Below, piece by piece: positions 1-4,897 of a DNA stretch of 5,402 nt (position 1 is its first letter; every line of letters begins with the position of its first letter). This DNA is from Clostridia bacterium (GTDB lineage Bacteria; Bacillota; Clostridia; Oscillospirales; Butyricicoccaceae). The notes below the pieces were generated by a model. The model saw nothing but the letters and a program-made list of their open reading frames with translations, was not told where the DNA came from and ran no database searches. Both the position numbers and the translations under genes were made by a program. Location: assembly GCA_017552495.1 (NCBI GenBank), contig JAFZPW010000177.1, positions 1 through 5,402 on the forward strand. The letters are read 5' to 3'.

Positions 1-573
1 ACGGGAACGGTGGGCGGAAACGTTTCCGGAACCTCGGATTTGGCGCCATTGAAGGATCAGGCCGCCATGGTGAAAGAGTGGTTTCCCGGGGCAAAGACCG
101 TGGGTCTGCTGTTCTGTTCCTCGGAGAGCAACAGTCGGTTTCAGGTGGATGTGATGCAGGGCGAACTGGAGCAGCTTGGCTATGCCTGCCGTCTGTTTGC
201 CTTCACGGACTCCAACGACGTAGCTTCGGTGACGCAGGCGGCCTGCGACAGTTCCGACGTGATTTATATTCCCACCGACAATACCGCCGCCAACCACGCC
301 GAAACCATCGCCAACGTGGTGCTGCCCGCCCGGGTTCCCGTCATCGCCGGAGAGGCGGGATTGTGCCGCGGCTGCGGCGTGGCGACGCTGTCTATCAGTT
401 ACTATGATCTGGGCTTTGCCACCGGACAGATGGCGGCGCAGATTCTTACCGGCGAGAAGAACGTCTCCGAGATGCCGGTGCAGTACGCCCCGCAGGTTAC
501 AAAACTGTTCAGCCCCGTCAATTGCGAGGCGCTTGACCTGACGCCGCCCGCGGGTTATGAACCCATGGATTGA
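1..573 (+). CDS. ABC transporter substrate-binding protein, TrpX-like (5' partial)
   Basis: This is the C-terminal 190 residues of an extracytoplasmic solute-binding protein of the ABC_sub_bind family (PF04392, COG2984), which delivers a small ligand to the permease encoded next. The frame is open from base 1, so the signal peptide, probable lipobox and first lobe lie outside the window; the GTG at base 10 is internal. Family hallmarks are NVSGTSD near residue 7, the SESNSRFQ segment near 40, VIYIPTDN near 85, PVIAGEAG near 112 and SISYYDLGFATGQMAAQIL near 130. Characterised relatives bind tryptophan (TrpX) or tyrosine (Clostridioides difficile CD0873), so an aromatic amino acid is a reasonable guess, but the ligand is not proven by sequence. 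The fragment carries six cysteines, two as C122-R-G-C125, which is unusual for an exported protein. The gap to the permease is 45 bases and contains a small hairpin. Family assignment is firm; substrate is inference. Confidence 0.93.
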   Translation, partial: TGTVGGNVSGTSDLAPLKDQAAMVKEWFPGAKTVGLLFCSSESNSRFQVDVMQGELEQLGYACRLFAFTDSNDVASVTQAACDSSDVIYIPTDNTAANHAETIANVVLPARVPVIAGEAGLCRGCGVATLSISYYDLGFATGQMAAQILTGEKNVSEMPVQYAPQVTKLFSPVNCEALDLTPPAGYEPMD

Positions 574-597
574 TCCCCGTTTTCAAAATCGGGAATC
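572..597 (+). other. Small imperfect hairpin between binding protein and permease genes
   Basis: GATCCCCG (572-579) can pair with CGGGAATC (590-597) with one C/A mismatch, around a 10-base AT-rich loop. It overlaps the stop codon of the binding-protein gene. No T-run follows, so it is not a standard terminator. Such hairpins after a binding-protein gene can protect the upstream mRNA from 3' exonucleases and raise binding protein over permease; that role is inference here. Confidence 0.3.
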
Positions 598-618
598 AAA
601 TGAACAGGAGGCGGTCGC

Positions 619-1545
619 ATGAATTTTTTTGGCTCGCTGCTCAACGCGCTGCCCGGCGCCGTGGCCCAGGGGATGCTCTGGGGTGTGATGGCCGTGGGTG
701 TGTTTCTTACCTTCCGTATCCTTGATGTAGCGGATCTGACGGTAGACGGCTCGCTGGCCTGCGGCGGGGCGGTGTGTGTCATGATGATCCGCAGCGGGGC
801 GGACCCTTGGCTGGCGCTGGCCTGCGCTGCGGGCGCTGGGATGCTGGCGGGACTGTGCACCGGACTGCTGCACACCCGCTGCGGGATCCCGGCGATCCTG
901 GCGGGCATTCTGACGCAGCTTGCGCTTTATTCGGTAAATCTTCGTATTTTGGACGGCAAGGCCAATCAACCGTTGAGCGTGGACAAATATCCGCTGCTGG
1001 TTTCGCAGCGGTATGTGAGGGAACTGTCGGCGCACAATCCCATTCTTCCCGCTGTGGCGATTCTGGCGCTGCTGGTCGGAGGACTTTACTGGTATTTCGG
1101 CACCGAGCGGGGCTGCGCCGTGCGCGCCGTCGGCGCCAATGCGGGCATGGCCCGCGCACAGGGCATTGACACCCGGCGGGCAACGGTGACCGGACTGATG
1201 CTTTCCAACGGGCTGGTGGCGGGCGCGGGGGCGCTTTTGGCCCAGTATCAGGGCGCGGCCGACGTGAACATGGGACGGGGCGCCATCGTGATCGGCCTGG
1301 CTGCCGTGATTATCGGCGAGGTGCTGTTTTCCAGGGTCTTCCGCAATTTTGCTTTGAAAATGGCATCGGTGGTCATCGGGGCGATCCTGTATTATATCGT
1401 TTTGCAGATCGTTTTACAGATGGGGCTCAACACCAATGATCTCAAACTGCTGACGGCGGCTGTGGTGGCGGTATTTCTGTCGGTTCCCGTGTGGAAAGAC
1501 AGACTGCTTCAAAATAAACCGGGAGGAGGGAAGCGCCATGCTTGA
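619..1545 (+). CDS. ABC transporter permease, TrpY-like (BPD_transp_2 / COG4120)
   Basis: Encodes a 308-residue integral membrane permease, the translocation pore for the ligand captured by the preceding binding protein. It is almost wholly hydrophobic, with about eight or nine predicted membrane segments (roughly residues 12-33, 44-58, 63-84, 90-108, 142-160, 190-210, 220-238, 249-270 and 277-293, judged by eye). Diagnostic motifs are DLTVDGS (40-45), GIPAILAGILTQLALYSVNLRI (about 89-110) and the cytoplasmic coupling loop RAVGANAGMARAQGID (169-184), which contacts the ATPase. These match the branched-chain-type permease fold (PF02653) in its TrpY-like subgroup. The ATG at 619 is supported by AGGAGG at 606-611, seven bases upstream. 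Length is normal for the family. Its last eight bases overlap the ATPase gene, indicating translational coupling. Confidence 0.93.
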   Translation: MNFFGSLLNALPGAVAQGMLWGVMAVGVFLTFRILDVADLTVDGSLACGGAVCVMMIRSGADPWLALACAAGAGMLAGLCTGLLHTRCGIPAILAGILTQLALYSVNLRILDGKANQPLSVDKYPLLVSQRYVRELSAHNPILPAVAILALLVGGLYWYFGTERGCAVRAVGANAGMARAQGIDTRRATVTGLMLSNGLVAGAGALLAQYQGAADVNMGRGAIVIGLAAVIIGEVLFSRVFRNFALKMASVVIGAILYYIVLQIVLQMGLNTNDLKLLTAAVVAVFLSVPVWKDRLLQNKPGGGKRHA

Positions 1546-2329
1546 ACTTCGGGAAATATCAAAGACCTTTCATCCGGGAACGGTAAACGCCAGGAGAGCG
1601 CTGGACCGGCTGTCGCTGACGCTGGCGGACGGAGATTTTGTCACCGTCATCGGTGGAAACGGCGCGGGAAAATCCACGCTGCTTAACGCGGTGGCTGGCA
1701 CGTTCCCTATCGACGGCGGGCAGATCCTTCTGGGCGGGCAGGATGTGACACGACTGCCCGAGCACAGGAGGGCCGCCTTTCTGGGGCGGGTCTTTCAGGA
1801 TCCCATGATGGGGACGGCGCCCACCATGCAGATCGACGAGAACCTGGCGCTTGCCGCACGCCGCGGACAGCGCCGTGGGCTGAAGTGGGGCGTCACCCGG
1901 GTCGAGCGGGAACGGTATCGCGTGCTGCTGGCGGAATTGGGCCTTGGATTGGAGGCACGGATGCGGGCAAAGACAGGCCTGCTCTCCGGCGGACAGCGGC
2001 AGGCGCTGACCTTGCTGATGGCTACTCTCCGGCAGCCGAAGCTGCTGCTTCTGGACGAGCATACGGCGGCGCTGGATCCCAAAACAGCGGAAAAAGTGCT
2101 GGAGATCACACGGGAACTGGTGGAAAAACATCGGTTGACTACCCTGATGATTACCCACAACATGAAGGACGCCATCGCTTGCGGCAACCGCCTGGTTATG
2201 ATGGACGGAGGACGGATCGTTCTGGATCTTTCCGGGGAAGAAAAGCGGCGGCTTACCGTGTCCGACCTGCTGGAGCGATTTTCCGCCGCCGGCGGGAAAG
2301 AAGTTGGCGACAAACTGCTTTTATCGTAA
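1538..2329 (+). CDS. ABC transporter ATP-binding protein, TrpZ-like (COG1101)
   Basis: Encodes the 263-residue cytoplasmic ATPase that powers the importer. All nucleotide-binding motifs are intact: Walker A GGNGAGKST (residues 39-47), Q-loop Q87 in VFQDP, ABC signature LSGGQ (149-153), Walker B LLLLDEH with catalytic E174, D-loop AALD (177-180) and the switch histidine H207 in ITHNM. The DEHTAALDPKTAEKV stretch, with His where most ABC ATPases have Pro, and the C-terminal LLERF...GDKLLL tail are typical of the subgroup that travels with ABC_sub_bind proteins. The ATG at 1538 lies inside the permease gene, eight bases before that gene ends, and is preceded by GGAGGAGGG (1522-1530), so the start is well supported. 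It is the last gene of the importer operon; a strong terminator begins 25 bases after the stop codon. No damage is seen. Confidence 0.95.
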   Translation: MLELREISKTFHPGTVNARRALDRLSLTLADGDFVTVIGGNGAGKSTLLNAVAGTFPIDGGQILLGGQDVTRLPEHRRAAFLGRVFQDPMMGTAPTMQIDENLALAARRGQRRGLKWGVTRVERERYRVLLAELGLGLEARMRAKTGLLSGGQRQALTLLMATLRQPKLLLLDEHTAALDPKTAEKVLEITRELVEKHRLTTLMITHNMKDAIACGNRLVMMDGGRIVLDLSGEEKRRLTVSDLLERFSAAGGKEVGDKLLLS

Positions 2330-2354
2330 AATTGAAGGTCGCGGCAATGAAAGA

Positions 2355-2409
2355 GAAGCGTTTTTGCCTCCCGCTGGAGCGAAAACGCTTCTTTCTTGTG
2401 TTTTTTTTT
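2355..2409 (+). terminator. Rho-independent terminator of the ABC importer operon
   Basis: GAAGCGTTTTTGC (2355-2367) pairs with GCGAAAACGCTTC (2379-2391) over 13 bp, with one T-G wobble, around an 11-base apex in which TCC and GGA can add a short extension. A T-rich tract follows (2392-2409) ending in nine consecutive T. The opposite strand has no comparable T-run after the stem, so it acts on the + strand only. It closes the importer operon and separates it from the Mini-III unit. Confidence 0.9.
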
Positions 2410-2424
2410 GGAATGTGGTATGCT
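2396..2424 (+). promoter_or_regulatory. Candidate sigma-A-type promoter for the Mini-III/rsuA unit
   Basis: TTGTGT (2396-2401) and TATGCT (2419-2424) are separated by exactly 17 bases, and the -10 is preceded by TGG, an extended -10 (TGn). The -35 matches TTGACA at three of six positions and the -10 matches TATAAT at four of six; the extended -10 could compensate. Transcription would start near 2431, giving a leader of about 20 bases. The -35 lies inside the T-tract of the upstream terminator, so the two signals are nested. The strong terminator just before makes a promoter here necessary unless there is read-through. Confidence 0.5.
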
Positions 2425-2443
2425 GAAAACATCTTAGTTTATC

Positions 2444-2448
2444 GGAGG
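2444..2448 (+). promoter_or_regulatory. Ribosome binding site GGAGG that questions the Mini-III start
   Basis: GGAGG ends only two bases before the ATG at 2451, closer than ribosomes usually tolerate, but eight bases before the in-frame TTG at 2457, which is optimal spacing. The site therefore favours initiation at TTG, two codons into the ATG-started reading frame. No other purine-rich site lies upstream of the ATG. Confidence 0.6.
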
Positions 2449-2450
2449 AT

Positions 2451-2861
2451 ATGTCTTTGGAATTGTTTCGGGAGGCCTATACGGAGGAGGCGCTGCGCGC
2501 CGTCCCCACGCTGACGCTGGCCCATGTGGGCGACGGGGTGTATGAGCTTTTGGCCCGCTCGCAGGTGGTGCGGGAGGGCGTTTGCCGGGTGGAGGACGCC
2601 CACCGCCGCACGGTGGAGCTGGTGCGCGCCCAAGCGCAGGCAAAGGCGATGGAGGCTCTTTTACCCATGCTGGACGAATGGGAAAACGCCGTGTTTCATC
2701 GAGGACGCAACGCCCATCCCCGCACCCTTCCCCGGCACTGTACGCCGCGGGAGTATGCCCTTGCCACCGGGCTGGAGGCGCTGTTCGGCGCCCTCTATCT
2801 CGCCGGAAAGCAGGACCGTCTGGCAAGCATCTGGGCCGCCGTGCTGGAGGCGCTGAAATGA
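2451..2861 (+). CDS. mrnC: Mini-ribonuclease III (Mini-III), 23S rRNA maturation
   Basis: Encodes a 136-residue protein (134 if TTG 2457 is used) made of an RNase III catalytic domain without the double-stranded-RNA-binding domain, as expected of Mini-III; the Bacillus subtilis enzyme is of similar size. The family matures both ends of 23S rRNA by cleaving the double-stranded precursor stem, with ribosomal protein L3 as a cofactor in B. subtilis. Visible motifs, counted from the ATG, are LAHVGDGVYELLAR with the metal-binding D28, FHRGRNA (82-88), and YALATGLEALFGALYL with acidic E109 as the second expected catalytic residue. The ATG is annotated as the conventional codon, but ribosome-binding-site spacing argues for TTG 2457. 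The stop overlaps the next start (ATGA), so this gene and the pseudouridine synthase are co-translated. In B. subtilis the gene sits beside cysS, which is not seen here. Confidence 0.9.
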   Translation: MSLELFREAYTEEALRAVPTLTLAHVGDGVYELLARSQVVREGVCRVEDAHRRTVELVRAQAQAKAMEALLPMLDEWENAVFHRGRNAHPRTLPRHCTPREYALATGLEALFGALYLAGKQDRLASIWAAVLEALK

Positions 2862-3568
2862 AAGGGCGGCTGGACCGGGTGATCGCTGCCTGCTGTCTGC
2901 TTTCCCGCTTGGAGGCGCAGACCGCCTTAAAGGCGGGGCGGGTGACGGTAGACGGCGCTTTGCTGCGGGATGGGAGCGTCAAAACCGACACCGAGGCGCA
3001 GACCGTCTTGCTGGACGGCAAGCGGGTGACAGGCGACGGCTTTGTTTATCTGATGCTGTATAAGCCCGTGGGCGTCCTTTCGGCAACCGAGGATAAAAAA
3101 GGCGAAACGACGGCGCTGGATCTGCTGCCGGAATGCTACCGTCGGAGAGGCCCCGGCGTGGTGGGACGGCTGGACAAGGACGCTGAGGGCCTTTTGCTGC
3201 TTACCGACAACGGCGATCTGAACCACCGCCTGACTTCGCCGCGTCACCATGCCGACAAAACGTATCTGGTGACGCTGGACCGTTCCGCGGATGAGCGCGA
3301 TGAGGCGGCCTTTGCCGCCCCCATGGATCTGGGAGATTTTGTTACGCAGCCCGGCAGCCTGAAGCGGCTGGCGGAAGGGCGGCAGTGCCTCGTGACCATC
3401 CACGAGGGAAAATATCACCAGATCAAGCGGATGTTTGCCGCCAGAGGCAAGACTGTGACGGCGCTCAAGCGCCTGTCCATCGGTCCGCTGCGGCTGGACG
3501 AGAGTCTGGCGCCGGGCGCGTGGCGCCCCCTGACCGATGCGGAAAAAGCGGAAATTTTGCAAAGGTAA
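2858..3568 (+). CDS. rsuA: 16S rRNA pseudouridine synthase, RsuA family
   Basis: Encodes a 236-residue enzyme that isomerises a uridine in rRNA to pseudouridine; by size and domain order it fits RsuA (16S position 516 in E. coli), although RluB/RluE/RluF relatives cannot be excluded without alignment. Residues about 4-47 form an S4-type RNA-binding domain (RLDR..., then SRLEAQTALKAGRVTVDG). The catalytic domain follows: YKPVGVLSA (68-76), GRLDKDAEGLLLLTDNGD (103-120) with the presumed catalytic D106, the THR-like YLV strand after DKT, and the C-terminal GKYHQIKRMFAARGKTV motif before IGPLRL. The ATG at 2858 overlaps the Mini-III stop and has GGAGG at 2846-2850, seven bases upstream; the frame stays open further upstream, but that stretch is Mini-III coding sequence in another frame. 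Pairing with Mini-III makes an rRNA-maturation unit. Confidence 0.9.
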   Translation: MKGRLDRVIAACCLLSRLEAQTALKAGRVTVDGALLRDGSVKTDTEAQTVLLDGKRVTGDGFVYLMLYKPVGVLSATEDKKGETTALDLLPECYRRRGPGVVGRLDKDAEGLLLLTDNGDLNHRLTSPRHHADKTYLVTLDRSADERDEAAFAAPMDLGDFVTQPGSLKRLAEGRQCLVTIHEGKYHQIKRMFAARGKTVTALKRLSIGPLRLDESLAPGAWRPLTDAEKAEILQR

Positions 3569-3578
3569 CGATATTACC
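3564..3578. repeat. Short inverted repeat at the rsuA stop codon
   Basis: GGTAA (3564-3568) and TTACC (3574-3578) form a perfect five-base inverted repeat around CGATA, and the left arm contains the rsuA stop codon. No T-run follows on the + strand, where the next bases are A-rich, so it is too weak to call a terminator. No other terminator is seen after rsuA, so some read-through into the regulator gene is possible. It could equally be a small operator or chance. Confidence 0.25.
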
Positions 3579-3580
3579 AT

Positions 3581-3619
3581 AAAAAACACGAAAAATTCCG
3601 AAAAAAATTGTTGAAAAAA
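3581..3619. other. Helically spaced A-tracts upstream of the regulator promoter
   Basis: Runs of A occur at 3581-3586, 3591-3595, 3601-3607 and 3614-3619. Their centres are about 10, 11 and 12 bases apart, close to one helical turn. Such phased A-tracts bend DNA, and AT-rich sequence just above a -35 box can act as an UP element contacting the RNA polymerase alpha subunit. The last tract merges into the -35 box. The spacing is read directly; the effect is inferred. Confidence 0.5.
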
Positions 3620-3639
3620 GCAAAAGGATGCGTTAAAAT
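3611..3639 (+). promoter_or_regulatory. Strong sigma-A-type promoter for the CdaR-family regulator
   Basis: TTGAAA (3611-3616) and TAAAAT (3634-3639) are separated by exactly 17 bases; each matches its consensus at five of six positions. Transcription would start near 3646, leaving a leader of about 45 bases before the ATG at 3691. This is the best promoter in the window and sits directly below the phased A-tracts. The regulator and probably ftsE would be transcribed from it. Confidence 0.75.
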
Positions 3640-3690
3640 AAACATAATTGAGGAATCGTTTTTAGGAAATATCAATAAAGGGTGGGAAAT

Positions 3691-4773
3691 ATGGCAGCGA
3701 GATTGTTTCAAAGTATCCTGCTGGAGATCAAGAACAAGATCCCGTTTATTCTCGGTATCGTGGACAATACGGGGAATATTGTTTCCTGCACCGAACTTCG
3801 GTTCATCGGCGAGAACGTAGAGGCCGCGGAGGCTTTCTTCCGTTCGGGCGCCGATGAAGGGGAGTACGGCAACTACACCTTCCGCAAGCTGGAGGGATAC
3901 GAGAACGGGGCGGAGTATGCTGTCTTTGCCGGCGAGAGCGGGCAGAGCGCGGCGATCGCCTGCAGCATCACCGCCATTGCCATCAGCAACAGCAAATCCC
4001 TCTATGACGAGAAGCACGATAAGGCTACCTTTATTAAAAAAATCATTTTGGACAATATCCTTCCCGGCGACATTTATATCAAATCCCGGGAGATGCAGTT
4101 CCAGAACGATGCCCGCCGCATCGTCTATCTGGTGCATACCGACCAGAAGCAGGACATCGCCGTTTTGGAGCTTTTGCAGAAGCTGTTTCCCGACCGGCAG
4201 CGGGATTATGCCCTTACCATCAACGAAAACGAAGTGGTGCTGGTCAAGGAGATGAAGACGGCCGACGCCAAGGAGCCCGCCAAATACGGCAAGCAGATCG
4301 ACGCGGGCGTTGCCGAACTGGGAATCCCTCATGTGGTGGGCATCGGCTCGCTGGCTACGCAGCTCAAAGATGTGGCTCGCTCTTTTAAGGAGGCGCAGGT
4401 CGCCGTGGAGGTGGGGCGCGTCTTTGACGAGAACATCACCATGATGAGCTATGAAAATCTGGGGATCGGCCGCCTGATCTATCAGCTTCCCACTACGCTG
4501 TGCGAGATGTTTTTGTCCGAGGTCTTCAAAAAAGGCTCGGTGGAGGCGCTGGACGAGGAAACCCTGTTCACCATCCAGAAATTCTTTGAAAACAACCTGA
4601 ACGTTTCCGAAACCTCCCGAAAGTTGTTTGTTCATCGGAATACGCTGGTCTATCGCCTGGAAAAGATCAAAAAGATCACCGGGCTCGATCTGCGGGAGTT
4701 TGACAACGCCATCGTCCTTAAGGTGGCTCTGATGGTCAAACAATATCTGAAATCCAGAGAAACCGCGAATTGA
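3691..4773 (+). CDS. CdaR/PucR-family transcriptional regulator
   Basis: Encodes a 360-residue cytoplasmic regulator. The N-terminal part (about 1-110) opens with FILGIVDNTGNIVSC, resembling a PAS-like sensor start, and could bind a ligand. Residues about 143-270 look like the degenerate GGDEF-like domain of CdaR-family proteins (PF17853). The C-terminus (about 291-355) is a clear PucR-type helix-turn-helix (PF13556): FFENNLNVSETSRKLFVHRNTLVYRLEKI followed by TGLDLREFDNAIVLKVALM. This domain predicts DNA binding, usually as an activator of nearby genes. The ATG at 3691 is chosen because AAAGGG (3677-3682) is well spaced from it and homologues begin with a similar LFQ.IL.EI helix; an in-frame GTG at 3682 lies within the ribosome binding site. 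No sugar-diacid, glycerate or purine genes flank it, so the ligand and targets are unknown. The next gene is ftsE. Confidence 0.88.
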   Translation: MAARLFQSILLEIKNKIPFILGIVDNTGNIVSCTELRFIGENVEAAEAFFRSGADEGEYGNYTFRKLEGYENGAEYAVFAGESGQSAAIACSITAIAISNSKSLYDEKHDKATFIKKIILDNILPGDIYIKSREMQFQNDARRIVYLVHTDQKQDIAVLELLQKLFPDRQRDYALTINENEVVLVKEMKTADAKEPAKYGKQIDAGVAELGIPHVVGIGSLATQLKDVARSFKEAQVAVEVGRVFDENITMMSYENLGIGRLIYQLPTTLCEMFLSEVFKKGSVEALDEETLFTIQKFFENNLNVSETSRKLFVHRNTLVYRLEKIKKITGLDLREFDNAIVLKVALMVKQYLKSRETAN

Positions 4774-4779
4774 ACCGCC

Positions 4780-4844
4780 GTCTGCGGCGTTGCTTTGGCA
4801 CAGGGAGAGCCCTGTGCCAAAAGTTGTCTCATGCCGCAGCGGAC
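4780..4844 (+). other. Nested stem-loop between the regulator gene and ftsE, possible weak terminator or attenuator
   Basis: TTTGGCACAGGG (4794-4805) and CCCTGTGCCAAA (4810-4821) form a perfect 12-bp stem closed by a four-base AGAG loop. Outside it, GTC-TGCGGC (4780-4788) can pair with GCCGCA-GCG-GAC (4833-4844) with a three-base bulge, making a longer imperfect structure. The sequence after the inner stem is AGTTGTCTC, without a real T-run, so complete intrinsic termination is unlikely. It may partly reduce transcription into ftsE, stabilise the regulator transcript, or be an extragenic inverted repeat present elsewhere in the genome. Confidence 0.5.
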
Positions 4845-4897
4845 GTATTGTTACCGAACTGTAAACAAAGGCAAGGATCTCACAAAAGGAGAACGAC

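Noticed and set aside
1885..2514. A 209-codon + strand frame crossing the ATPase end, the terminator and the mrnC start
   Set aside because: It overlaps two confidently identified genes in another frame, runs through the terminator hairpin and resembles no protein family.
2582..2857. An upstream extension of the pseudouridine synthase frame
   Set aside because: The extension is out-of-frame Mini-III sequence of low complexity; the ATG at 2858 has a well-placed GGAGG and gives a protein beginning with the S4 domain.
3564..3578. Terminator after rsuA
   Set aside because: The inverted repeat has only five base pairs and is followed by A-rich, not T-rich, sequence.
3682..3690. GTG at 3682 as the regulator start
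   Set aside because: It lies within the purine-rich ribosome binding region, whereas ATG 3691 has correct spacing and a family-like N-terminus.
4848..4876. A separate ftsE promoter beginning with TTGTTA at 4848
   Set aside because: At the proper 17-base spacing the -10 position reads GCAAGG, which does not resemble TATAAT; no better pair was found in the gap.
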